A DNA stretch of 64,000 nucleotides from Bryobacterales bacterium KBS 96 (lineage in GTDB: Bacteria; Acidobacteriota; Terriglobia; Bryobacterales; Bryobacteraceae): assembly GCA_000381625.1 (NCBI GenBank), contig KB906767.1:1094629-1158628 (forward strand). The letters run 5' to 3'. Below, piece by piece: positions 7,296-14,924 of this stretch (positions are counted from its first letter, which is position 1; every line of letters starts with the position of its first letter). Under the pieces are notes generated by a model. It saw only the letters and a program-made list of their open reading frames with translations, had not been told where the DNA came from and searched no databases. Made by a program: the position numbers and the translations under genes.

Positions 7296-7823
7296 CTATC
7301 GTGTTCGCGCCCCGCGACGGCGTCGGGCGCGCGTCCGATGCCGGACCGTTACGGGCTTGTCTGTATGGAAAAATTTCTTGTAGGCGGCGATCCAGTCACC
7401 CGAGATCGCCTTCTGGGCGGCCGTTAGATTGATGGTCCCCCGGCACACACTCTCATGCAACCGTTCCTCAAGCGCATCCTTCACGTGGGCATTCCATTCA
7501 AGACCGGTCAGCGGCTCAGGCCAGAGATTGCGCGGGTCGTTGGAACCGCCCAGATTCAAGCTGATTAGATGATCGATCTCGTAGGCGCCCGGCGGAGGGT
7601 GCTCTATGCCGTATGTCTTGAAGACTCTCCGCTGGACTGGTTCGCCGACGGGACGCACCTGGGTTGCATATCCCGGCAAACAGACATCTCTTCCAGTAAC
7701 GGATAGGCCAGCGCCGGGAGTCTTTCCGCGATCGGGCAGCGATCTTTGTTCGATCCGCGCCTCGGCGGGAAAGCAGAGCCGCTGAATCAGAACGAAGGCA
7801 ATTGCAAGCTTCAACAACCTCAT
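7296..7823 (-). CDS. Secreted HNH-like nuclease-domain protein
   Basis: A 175-residue protein from ATG 7823 (the frame extends to 7859). It begins with a signal peptide (RLLKLAIAFVLIQRLCF, then AEA). The middle carries YEIDHLISLNLGGSNDPRNL followed by WPEP, the His and Asn of an HNH-type beta-beta-alpha metal motif. The C-terminus is very basic (many Arg). Proteins with this fold are common as small exported nuclease-like proteins. Activity could be DNA degradation for nutrients or defence, but no immunity gene is visible nearby. The start has only a weak Shine-Dalgarno. It is located directly upstream (on its strand) of tRNA-Leu. Confidence 0.75.
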   Translation of the reverse strand: MRLLKLAIAFVLIQRLCFPAEARIEQRSLPDRGKTPGAGLSVTGRDVCLPGYATQVRPVGEPVQRRVFKTYGIEHPPPGAYEIDHLISLNLGGSNDPRNLWPEPLTGLEWNAHVKDALEERLHESVCRGTINLTAAQKAISGDWIAAYKKFFHTDKPVTVRHRTRARRRRGARTR

Positions 7824-7949
7824 CTCGGTCGTACATACCGGGCCAGTATCGACGACCACCCGGTAATTAACTATTCATTCCAAATTAACTAGATATCTTA
7901 CTAGCCTTGCACAAAGAGTCAAGAGGATTCGACGGAAGGATTGGCTCCG

Positions 7950-8030
7950 TTGAAGACGCCGGTAAGAACGTCCGCTCCGTTACGGTTGCGCTTCGGTGCA
8001 GGCGCCCGGACGTCATCGTCACGTTTGGCG
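7950..8030 (+). repeat. R1 repeat, copy A
   Basis: One copy of the dispersed family R1: GAAGACGCC, an inserted GGTAAGAA, then CGTCCGCTCCGTTACGG, a CGGTGCAGG core and CCGGACGTC at the right end. The outer arms are roughly reverse complementary. It fills the gap between the HNH gene and the 3' end of the SpoIIE phosphatase gene; the rest of 7824-8068 holds no recognised gene. Confidence 0.8.
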
Positions 8031-8068
8031 GCCTGTACGGGTCGCCGTTCGGCCGCAAAAGGACTCGC

Positions 8069-9253
8069 TTACTGTCCTCGGAGAACAATCAGCGTCTGAT
8101 CGTCGAACTGATCGCGGCCGCCACTTAGAGTGCGTAGGCGATCAGTCAAGTGGCGGGTGGCCGCCTGTGAATGCAAATGCCGAACGGCCTTTGCCAGGGG
8201 AAGGAACCGCTCTTCGCCGAACTCTTCGCCGGAGTCGTCGAGAAAATCGGTGATGCCATCGGTAAACGCAATGAGCAGATCGTTTTCGCCGAGCGTGAGA
8301 CATCGCGATTCAAGAGCGCACCGTGGGAAAAGTCCCAGCACAGTGCCGGTCGCTTCAAGACGCGTCATCTCGCCCGACGATCGCAGCAATACGGGCGGCA
8401 GATGGCCACAGTTGATATAGCGTAGCGACCGGTCGCGATCGTCGTATTCAAAATAGAAAAGCGTGACATACTGTTCCGGGGGAGTAGAGGCGTAAAACAG
8501 GCGATTGACGGTTTCGAGAAGAATCGCCGGTTCGTGAGCGCCGGAATCGAGCTGGGTTCTGAACAAGGCTTGCAGGTTCGCCATCAGCATCGCCGCCGCG
8601 ATTCCTTTGCCACTGACGTCGCCAAGCACGCCGGCGATCCGGTGCTCATCCAAATCGAAGAAATCGTAATAGTCTCCGCCTACCTCGCGGGCGGGCAAAC
8701 AGGCGGCCGCGTAGTCCAATGTCCGGAGGGTTCTGAGCTTTTGCGGAAGCAGTTTCTGCTGAACGTGGCGGGCAATTTCCCATTCAGACTGAGCAAGCTG
8801 CCGCTGCCGCTGCGCGGCTTCCGCGCGCTCCAATTGTTTTTGTACGGTTGCGAGCAGCCGGTCGTTATCCCATGGTTTCTGAACAAAATCGGCCGCGCCC
8901 AGGCGCATGGCCTCCACGGCCAGCTCGACATTTCCCCACGCCGTCATCACGATGATCGGCGTTGCGCCGCCGGTATTGCGAAGTGTCGACAGAAGCTGCA
9001 ACCCTTCTTCACCGGAAGTTGTATCGCGCGTGTAGTTCAGATCCATCAGGATCAGATCGAATTGCCCGGCGCTTGCCGTAGCGAGAAGCCGCTCAGGCGA
9101 ATCCGCTATCTCAGCCGCAAATCCGTTAAGTTTCAGCAGCAGGGACAGCGCTGTGAGGATATCGTGCTGATCGTCACCGACCAGCACGCGCGCACGCGCC
9201 GATTTTTTTGGGGAAGCTTCTGCCGGGGGGGTCTGGCGTTCCGACGTTAGCAC
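8069..9253 (-). CDS. Response regulator with PP2C (SpoIIE/RsbU-type) serine phosphatase output
   Basis: The first 125 residues form a receiver domain: acidic GDDQHD, phospho-Asp in LILMDLNYTRD, Thr in VMTAWGN, Lys in VQKPWD. A helical linker follows, then a PP2C phosphatase with metal-binding Asp residues (REVGGDYYDFF, GDVSGKGIAAA, AFTDGITD, then DDQTLIVLRG at the end). Proteins of this plan dephosphorylate anti-sigma-factor antagonists and control stress sigma factors, with phosphorylation setting the activity. The cognate kinase is not nearby. GTG 9253 is chosen because AGGA lies 8 nt upstream; a GTG at 9286 would overlap the repeat-rich region. No antagonist or anti-sigma gene flanks it. 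Confidence 0.9.
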   Translation of the reverse strand: MLTSERQTPPAEASPKKSARARVLVGDDQHDILTALSLLLKLNGFAAEIADSPERLLATASAGQFDLILMDLNYTRDTTSGEEGLQLLSTLRNTGGATPIIVMTAWGNVELAVEAMRLGAADFVQKPWDNDRLLATVQKQLERAEAAQRQRQLAQSEWEIARHVQQKLLPQKLRTLRTLDYAAACLPAREVGGDYYDFFDLDEHRIAGVLGDVSGKGIAAAMLMANLQALFRTQLDSGAHEPAILLETVNRLFYASTPPEQYVTLFYFEYDDRDRSLRYINCGHLPPVLLRSSGEMTRLEATGTVLGLFPRCALESRCLTLGENDLLIAFTDGITDFLDDSGEEFGEERFLPLAKAVRHLHSQAATRHLTDRLRTLSGGRDQFDDQTLIVLRGQ

Positions 9254-9318
9254 CGCTGCATCCTGTTCGCGGTAAGGATGCCGCACGGCTGTGGGCGGCC
9301 GGTTGGAACGGCTGCTTG

Positions 9319-9428
9319 GTCGAAGACGGCCGGTAAAAAGTCCGCCGCGTTGAAAACTCCGGTCAAAACGCCTGCTCCGTTACGGTCGCGGTTCGGTGCA
9401 GGTAACCGGACGTCCTCATCCGATTCCA
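9319..9428 (+). repeat. R1 repeats, copies B1 (partial) and B2
   Basis: B1 (9319-9350) is a left half, GAAGACGGCCGGTAAAAAG. B2 (9349-9428) is nearly full: TGAAAACTCCGGTCAAAACG, CTCCGTTACGGTCGCGG, TTCGGTGCAGGTAACCGGAC, GTCCTCATC. The stretch 9254-9785 is otherwise non-coding, and open frames seen through it translate the repeats. Confidence 0.8.
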
Positions 9429-9441
9429 CGGCCCACCGAGC

Positions 9442-9550
9442 CATGGTTACTCCTTGACAGTAACAGTCGCGGTTCGGTGTTGTGGGCACTCCCTTGAAGA
9501 CGGCCGCCTCACGGTCGCGGTTCCGTGCTGGCGAAAGGACGTCTTGCTTG
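9442..9550 (+). repeat. R1 repeats, copies B3 and B4 (diverged)
   Basis: B3 (9442-9482) starts CCATGGTTACTCCTTGACAG and joins the GTCGCGGTTCGGTG core; the same left end is used by copy D at 25366. B4 (9493-9550) starts TTGAAGACGGCC, skips the spacer, and has CACGGTCGCGGTTCCGTGC. The remaining 9551-9785 shows nothing recognisable. Confidence 0.75.
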
Positions 9551-9785
9551 CCGTTGATAGCTTGCAGGCTCATGGATACTCTGAAGGCGGGCAGATCGAT
9601 GGCCAACCAACTTGAGGGCTATCTGCTTCTCACTACAAGGGTCAACTTCGGTCGTGGAGGACGGCACTGTTCGAATGCGGGAAACGGGTGATTGCTAAAG
9701 AACAGCGGAGATAAATCATGCGCGGGTTGGGAGCACGGGAGGGAAGGAATCTCCGAAAGGTGGCGGGCGATGCATGCGTCGGCCC

Positions 9786-10844
9786 CTACAAGGAATTGCT
9801 TGTAAGTGAATGAAATCGCGAGGATTCGAGGACTTCCGGGCCGTTCGCTCCAGGTTTAACGATCAGCGCGGCAACGCCCGGTTTCGAATCGATGAACTGC
9901 ATTCCTCGCGTTGCGCCGATGACGCTGACCGCCGTTGCGAGTCCGTCGGCTTCAATCCCGTGCCGGGCTACAATCGTCACCGTGATGCCTTTGGTAAGCC
10001 CCACATCGGTTTTCGGATCGACGATGTGGGAATACCGTTTGCCGCCTGCATCCAAGTGCTGTTCCGTGTCGCCGGACGTCGATACTGCCGCGTTACTCAA
10101 GTGCAAAACACGCGTGAATGGCGCGTTTGCGCGATCGAACGAGTCAATGCCAATACTCCAGCCAGGCCGGCCGGGAGGCGCGTTACTGAAAGCCAGGTCG
10201 CCGCTGGCGGCAACCAGGGCGCTTTGAATACCAAGCCGCCCCAGCACCTTAAGGGCTTCGTCCGCCGCGTAGCCTTTCGCGATGCCACCCACGTCCAGTT
10301 CCATGCCAGCATCGTCCAACTCCACCGTGCTTGCAACCGGATCGACGTGCAGCTTGCGATATCCGCAGTTGGCGGACGCCCGAGCAAGCTCCGCGGTATC
10401 CGGTACGCGGCCGTCCTTGCGGGCCTGCCGCCAGAGATGAATCACCGGACCTAACGTGATGTCAAACTCGCCGCCCGTCTCGGCGGCGAGCTGCTCAGAT
10501 GCGATGAGAACCCGCAACAGATCGCCGGAGACCTTTACCGGGCGTCCGACCGCGCTTTTGCAGATTCGATTCAATTCGCTCGCGGGCTTGTAGTCGGACA
10601 ATGTGTCGTCCAAGGAAGCGACACGATCGAAAGCCGCGCGAAACGCATGTTCAGCCGTGGCTGCATCGGGCGCGTAGAGCTTGATGCGGAATAGCGTGCC
10701 CATATGGGGCTCCACTGCCTCGTAGGGCTTAAGAGCCGCCGTGTTCGACGAGTCCGCTGGAGCGGCGCCGAGGCAAGCGGCAAAGCTGCAGACCAAGGCT
10801 CGAATCGCAATTTTTTGAAAACGGTTACTGCTCGTCGTGCTCAA
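9786..10844 (-). CDS. apbE: FAD:protein FMN transferase (ApbE)
   Basis: A 352-residue exported enzyme that attaches FMN to Thr/Ser of partner flavoproteins. The signal peptide (ALVCSFAACLGAAPA) is followed by the ApbE core: PHMGTLFRIKLYA, LNRICKSA, ETGGEFDITLGPVIHLWR, DVGGIAKGYAADEA (flavin and metal binding) and YSHIVDPKT with a later EADGLATAVSV. The start is TTG 10844, 20 nt inside the end of the preceding gene, so translation is coupled. This makes it the third gene of an operon with the oxidoreductase and the cytochrome/FGE-like fusion. I see no FMN-acceptor motif (Asp-x-x-Ser/Thr-Gly-Ala-Ser/Thr) in those two neighbours, so its target may be elsewhere. Confidence 0.92.
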   Translation of the reverse strand: MSTTSSNRFQKIAIRALVCSFAACLGAAPADSSNTAALKPYEAVEPHMGTLFRIKLYAPDAATAEHAFRAAFDRVASLDDTLSDYKPASELNRICKSAVGRPVKVSGDLLRVLIASEQLAAETGGEFDITLGPVIHLWRQARKDGRVPDTAELARASANCGYRKLHVDPVASTVELDDAGMELDVGGIAKGYAADEALKVLGRLGIQSALVAASGDLAFSNAPPGRPGWSIGIDSFDRANAPFTRVLHLSNAAVSTSGDTEQHLDAGGKRYSHIVDPKTDVGLTKGITVTIVARHGIEADGLATAVSVIGATRGMQFIDSKPGVAALIVKPGANGPEVLESSRFHSLTSNSL

Positions 10845-12207
10845 CGCCGTTGTTCCAATATTTGTACATCTCTTCGGCGCTCGGAACGTTGGCCGGGCGA
10901 ATCAGCCGGAAGCCCAGCCACTGCGCATCGGTTTCATACCAGATGCTTTTCGGCAATTGGGGATCCTGTTGCTTCCACGAAGGATCGGATGCAACACGCG
11001 CGGCGCAGCGAAGCATGTCGGCGGGATCGTTCCAGGAGCCACCGCGCGCGGTCTGTGGATAGGGCGTGGTGGATTTCACCCACGGGTTGACCTCAGGTCC
11101 CGGCTTGTACGGCTCGTATTGATCGAGCGTCCACTCCATGACGTTACCCAGCATGTCGTAAAGCCCCCATGGATTCGGCTTCTTTGTGGCTACTTTCTGA
11201 TATTTACCGCCGCTGTTCGTTGCGTACCACGCGTAATCTCCGAGCTGTTTCGGATCGCTGCCGTAATAATAAGGCGTCGTTGTGCCGGCGCGGCACGCAT
11301 ACTCCCATTCGGCTTCCGTGGGCAGGCGATAAAATTCTCCCGTCTTCGCGCTCAACCACTCGGCGTATTTGTTGGCCGCATGCTGCGTCATGCTAATGGC
11401 CGGAAATCCATTGATGCCCATGCCGAAGCTCATCTCGACATAAGGCTTGGTCGGGCGGCTAACGGCGTCGACGACGTCGTCCTTGTGCGCCACCTCGCCA
11501 GCCTGATTTTCAAACATGAACAGGCGGTATTCGTCCCACGTGACTTCATGGGCCTGCATCCAGAAACCATCCACGCGTACCTGATGTTGCGGCTGTTCAT
11601 CTTTCTTGTGTTGCGGATCGGAATTGGGAGAACCCATTTCGAAACTGCCCGCGGCAATCGGCACCATGTCATACGAAACCGTTGTATTCGGAATCGTGAC
11701 TTTATAGGGCGCCGCTTTGGCCGATACCTGTTCCCGTTGATGGGCCAGGATGCGGTCCCGAATCTGCCGGACGTTCTGTTCTTCCGCGTTTTGCGGAGTG
11801 GCCGCCGCTTTGTCGCTAGCCGCCTTCTCAGTGGATGCTTGCGGCGGCTGCAACTTCACATCGGCCGGCCAGGGCGCTCCTTCCGCTATCCAGCGGCCGA
11901 TTGTCGCAATCTGATCCGAGGTGAGTTTCGGCGCTCCAGGCGGCGGCATCAACCCCCTCTTCACGATGTTGTAGAACACGCTCTGATCGGGCTTGCCAGG
12001 GACAATCGAGCGTTGGTCCAGCAGTTTCTGCCGGGAGGTCATTTCCAAATCGGCGTGCGTGCTGCCACCGAAGTGGCACTTGATGCAGTGCTGCTCGAAA
12101 ATAGGAGCGACGTCGGCCTTGAAATCTACTTTGGGGCTCGCTTGCGCGAGCACCAGCGCAGGAAGGAAAAGAGCGGAGGCGATCGGTAGGCAGGAGAAAC
12201 GGTTCAT
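10825..12207 (-). CDS. Secreted heme-c domain fused to sulfatase-modifying-factor (FGE-like) domain
   Basis: A 460-residue protein. ATG 12207 gives a signal peptide (LPIASALFLPALVLAQ); the frame continues far upstream only as overlap with the next gene. Residues 25-110 form a planctomycete-type cytochrome c domain with one heme site (EQHCIKCHFGG) and a Met-rich distal loop (GLMPPPGAPKL). After a linker comes an FGE/SUMF-like fold: MVPIAAGSFEMGS, HEVTWDEYRLFM, RLPTEAEWEYACRAGTTTPY, PWGLYDMLGNVMEW, ARGGSWNDP, LGFRLIRP. True formylglycine generators carry a Cys pair after RG; here Gly-Gly-Ser-Trp is followed later by one Cys (LRCAAR), so it is probably not a sulfatase activator. It overlaps apbE by 20 nt. 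Confidence 0.88.
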   Translation of the reverse strand: MNRFSCLPIASALFLPALVLAQASPKVDFKADVAPIFEQHCIKCHFGGSTHADLEMTSRQKLLDQRSIVPGKPDQSVFYNIVKRGLMPPPGAPKLTSDQIATIGRWIAEGAPWPADVKLQPPQASTEKAASDKAAATPQNAEEQNVRQIRDRILAHQREQVSAKAAPYKVTIPNTTVSYDMVPIAAGSFEMGSPNSDPQHKKDEQPQHQVRVDGFWMQAHEVTWDEYRLFMFENQAGEVAHKDDVVDAVSRPTKPYVEMSFGMGINGFPAISMTQHAANKYAEWLSAKTGEFYRLPTEAEWEYACRAGTTTPYYYGSDPKQLGDYAWYATNSGGKYQKVATKKPNPWGLYDMLGNVMEWTLDQYEPYKPGPEVNPWVKSTTPYPQTARGGSWNDPADMLRCAARVASDPSWKQQDPQLPKSIWYETDAQWLGFRLIRPANVPSAEEMYKYWNNGVEHDEQ

Positions 12208-12235
12208 AGCAATTTTCGGCTCGCGAGAGGCAGAG

Positions 12236-12262
12236 GGAGCCGGCTGTGCGCCAGCCGGCTCC
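12236..12262. other. Perfect GC-rich hairpin in the operon spacer
   Basis: GGAGCCGGCT and AGCCGGCTCC form a perfect 10-bp stem with a 7-nt loop, in the 73-nt gap between the oxidoreductase stop and the cytochrome/FGE-like start. There is no T-tract. It may stabilise or process the mRNA so that the first gene is expressed above the other two. Confidence 0.6.
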
Positions 12263-12280
12263 AGACAGCAAGGACAACGG

Positions 12281-13582
12281 TCAGATGAGTTTTGTGATAC
12301 CCGGTTCGGCGCGCGGGGGTACGGGCAAACTGCCGTTCCAATCCAGGTTATCGGGATACAGCTTCTCTTTCGAATTGAGCGCTTCATCCCATGTGACCTG
12401 CTGGCCCGTATAGGCGGCCATGCGGCCCATGATTGCGAGCAACGTGCTGGTGGCCAGACGTTTGCCATCGTTAATTGGCTGATGCTTGCGGATGGAAGCG
12501 AACAGCAGGTCGTGCTCGCGCTGGTACATGTCGTATTTCTGGCCCGTCCACGTCCAGTTGGTTTTGCCTTCGATCTTCGGTGTTGGGCCGCGGCCAATAG
12601 TGCAAGTCCCATCGGTTCCGAGAATGTAATCGGAATTCTCGTTGTAGCAGCCTACGATCTGCCGGTTTGCAAGGAATGCGCGCACGCCATTCGGGTAGAG
12701 GTAGTTGACCTCGAAATGATCGTAGATGTTACCGCCTTCGGCCGGAATCACACGGCCACCAACGGCCACACAGCTCTCAGGCGGTTCGTCGTGCATCACC
12801 CAGGCGATCTTGTCCGCGCTATGCACGGCCTGCTCGACAAGGCTATCGCCGCAGAGCCAGACGAAGTTGTACCAATTGCGAATTTGCCATTCGGTGTCAC
12901 TCATGCCGGCCGGGCGCTCGCTCGCCGGAGGCATTGGCTTCACCGGATTTGTGTAATACGTGGCGTAATAAGCGACTACCCGGCCGATAGCGCCGTCCTG
13001 CACCTGCTTCACGGTGGCTTCAATCATGTCGTTGTAACGCCAGCAGAAGCCGGCGACCAGCGACAGGTTCTTCGCTCTCGCCTTTTCGGTCGATTCGAGC
13101 ACCCAGCGGATGCCGGTGGGATCGGTCGAAGCCGGCTTCTCGCAAAAGATATGCTTGCCCGCGTCCACGCAGGCGGCCAGCATCGTCGGCCGGAAACCCG
13201 GAGGCGTGGCCAACAGCACTACATCGACGTCGCTGTTAATCACTTTCTGGTAGGCATCCAGTCCGAGAAACTGATTCGGCTGCTCGACCTTTACGCGTTC
13301 CGCGATTTTGCTGATTCGCTTCAGTGTTCCGAGCGAGCGGTCGATATGGGACTGGTCGATATCGGCGACGGCTGTCAGCTCCGCGTAATCGTCCGCGTGA
13401 AGCGCCTGAGACGCGGCGCCTGTTCCGCGGCCTCCACAACCAACCAGTCCAACTTTAATCGCGTTGCTGACGGTTTGGGCGGAGATGATCGCGGGAAAAC
13501 CCGCTGCCAGGGCGACGCCGGCAGCGCCCACTGTGGTTTTGAGAAAGTCGCGGCGATCCGGAGAGAGCGGTGATTCTTTCAT
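12281..13582 (-). CDS. Tat-exported Gfo/Idh/MocA family oxidoreductase
   Basis: A 433-residue protein. The leader PDRRDFLKTTVGAAGVALAA is a textbook twin-arginine signal, so the enzyme is folded with its cofactor before export. The Rossmann part starts at residue 44 (VGLVGCGGRGTGAASQAL), and the family motif HIFCEKPASTDPTG holds the conserved EKP Lys. Members oxidise or epimerise sugars and glycosides with NAD(P), and many in Acidobacteriota and Planctomycetota are exported. The ATG at 13582 has AAAGGAAAG just upstream. It is the first gene of the three-gene operon with the heme/FGE-like protein and ApbE, which makes a periplasmic redox role reasonable; the sugar is unknown. Confidence 0.93.
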   Translation of the reverse strand: MKESPLSPDRRDFLKTTVGAAGVALAAGFPAIISAQTVSNAIKVGLVGCGGRGTGAASQALHADDYAELTAVADIDQSHIDRSLGTLKRISKIAERVKVEQPNQFLGLDAYQKVINSDVDVVLLATPPGFRPTMLAACVDAGKHIFCEKPASTDPTGIRWVLESTEKARAKNLSLVAGFCWRYNDMIEATVKQVQDGAIGRVVAYYATYYTNPVKPMPPASERPAGMSDTEWQIRNWYNFVWLCGDSLVEQAVHSADKIAWVMHDEPPESCVAVGGRVIPAEGGNIYDHFEVNYLYPNGVRAFLANRQIVGCYNENSDYILGTDGTCTIGRGPTPKIEGKTNWTWTGQKYDMYQREHDLLFASIRKHQPINDGKRLATSTLLAIMGRMAAYTGQQVTWDEALNSKEKLYPDNLDWNGSLPVPPRAEPGITKLI

Positions 13583-13809
13583 TTCTTTCCTTTCATATCA
13601 TTCTGCAAGAAAACGTAACCGTTTGTGTAGAAAAATCTTCTGGCTCGGGTAGAAAAATTCCAGCAGCCCGCTACGCGGGCGCTTTTTCAGAGTATATGCG
13701 GTCGGTCCCGAGCGAGATGGGTCAAAACGGCGTTCATGACCGGTTTTCGCCCATCCGATTGAGGAGAGCAAGGCGATTCCCCGCGTTGCCACCGGGTTAA
13801 GATAGCGGG

Positions 13810-14094
13810 TTGGAGACATTCCCAACAGCGCATCTGACCTTGCAAGACGTGCGCGTAGTGGCCGTGTTTCCGCCGAGCTCTTTCGATTTAAAGACGGCGG
13901 CGGAACGTCAGCGGGTACACACCGCGCTTCAGAACTGCGCGGCGCGCGCCGGACTGGCCGGCGACGTCGTAGTGGTCTGGCGGGATCGATACGGCACGAC
14001 GAAATTTATCGCGCCTCCGCAGCAGCACCCGTTCTTTCAAATCGCCAAGTACGAACAGCTATACGCGCAGGTAAACGGAGCAATCGACTGTTAA
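13810..14094 (+). CDS. Small hypothetical protein (94 aa)
   Basis: A TTG at 13810 opens a 94-codon frame; a TAA just upstream fixes the latest possible 5' limit, and in-frame GTG codons further in are alternatives. The product is soluble, with an alternating strand-helix pattern (VRVVAVFPPSSFDLKTAAER, then AGLAGDVVVVWRDRYGTTKF). No domain is recognised. Amino-acid use looks coding. It stands alone and converges on the sulfotransferase gene with a 14-nt gap. Confidence 0.5.
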   Translation: METFPTAHLTLQDVRVVAVFPPSSFDLKTAAERQRVHTALQNCAARAGLAGDVVVVWRDRYGTTKFIAPPQQHPFFQIAKYEQLYAQVNGAIDC

Positions 14095-14108
14095 CACGCG
14101 TCACGCTT

Positions 14109-14915
14109 TCATGTTTGTAGCTGCCGTTCCAGCGAACGCAGCCGCGCATCCCGATTGGGGACCAGATTGAACCGGCGGGTCACCTCCGCGCGAGCTTTCC
14201 GCAAGAGTTCGCAATCGAGCGTGTTCAACCGAACCAGGTCGGAGTAGACGCGGGGACCGCACGCTTTCTCCAGTTTCGAGAGACGTAACTGAAGCGCCTC
14301 GTCCAGACCGCCCGAGGCATTCACGGGTGGTACGGCGCACACCATGCCAGGAAACGCCGGGTCCAAAAGATTTTGGCCGCCAACAATGCTCTCGTTGAAG
14401 CGATCGACCACACCGAGCCAAGATGTCTCCAGCATTCGTTTCGTTGCGCGATAGAGATCGGCTTCCGCTGGAGGGTGATCGTAGTCGCCGGCGTTGGCCA
14501 GGAGATTGACCTGTACGTCGTTCACGTGGTGCGGCATTGCCTCGATCACACGGGGAATGAATTCGCCCAAACTCCACGTCTCCGCGAGATCGCTGAGCGG
14601 ATCGCCTGCGCTGGGCTTCTCGCGAAGGTAGTCGTATATAGATCGTATCCGGTCGAGCGGATCGCGGAGGAAGCACAGATCAAAGAACAGGAAGCCTGGC
14701 GCGGCTGGAACGGGATGGCGGAGGTGATGACTTGAAACTGCCTCTATATGGGGATTGTCTTTCAGGTACGAAAGCAGGACATCATTCGATAAACGGCCAT
14801 CGCGGTCCGCGGTATCTAACCTGCACAGGCGTTCGCCAAAATTGCGATCGAGCATATTCTCGATGGTCGAGCCCGCATTCTTGAAGAGGTGGTAATGAAG
14901 AATGACGAAACGCAT
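14109..14915 (-). CDS. Sulfotransferase family protein
   Basis: A 268-residue protein with the two PAPS-binding elements of sulfotransferases: FKNAGSTIENML near the N-terminus (5'-phosphosulfate loop, Lys-x-x-Gly-Ser/Thr) and CFLRDPLDRIRSIYDY around residue 82 (3'-phosphate loop, Arg and Ser). A His-rich segment between them (SHHLRHPVPAAPG) is a possible catalytic site. It would transfer sulfate from PAPS to a carbohydrate or other hydroxyl group. It follows the repeat protein at 14925 by 9 nt, so the two are probably translated from one mRNA. No PAPS-synthesis genes are in the window. Confidence 0.85.
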   Translation of the reverse strand: MRFVILHYHLFKNAGSTIENMLDRNFGERLCRLDTADRDGRLSNDVLLSYLKDNPHIEAVSSHHLRHPVPAAPGFLFFDLCFLRDPLDRIRSIYDYLREKPSAGDPLSDLAETWSLGEFIPRVIEAMPHHVNDVQVNLLANAGDYDHPPAEADLYRATKRMLETSWLGVVDRFNESIVGGQNLLDPAFPGMVCAVPPVNASGGLDEALQLRLSKLEKACGPRVYSDLVRLNTLDCELLRKARAEVTRRFNLVPNRDARLRSLERQLQT

Positions 14916-14924
14916 GGCGTGAGG

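Noticed and set aside
7907-8128. Short open frames in the 7.9-8.1 kb and 9.25-9.6 kb gaps
   Set aside because: They translate R1 repeats (for example a recurring PALNRDR-like string on the minus strand); the shared sequence is the repeat, not a protein family.
9786-13582. FMN-acceptor motif for ApbE in operon neighbours
   Set aside because: No Asp-x-x-Ser/Thr-Gly-Ala-Ser/Thr site was found in either protein; the PTGAT string in the 20194 propeller protein lacks the required Asp.
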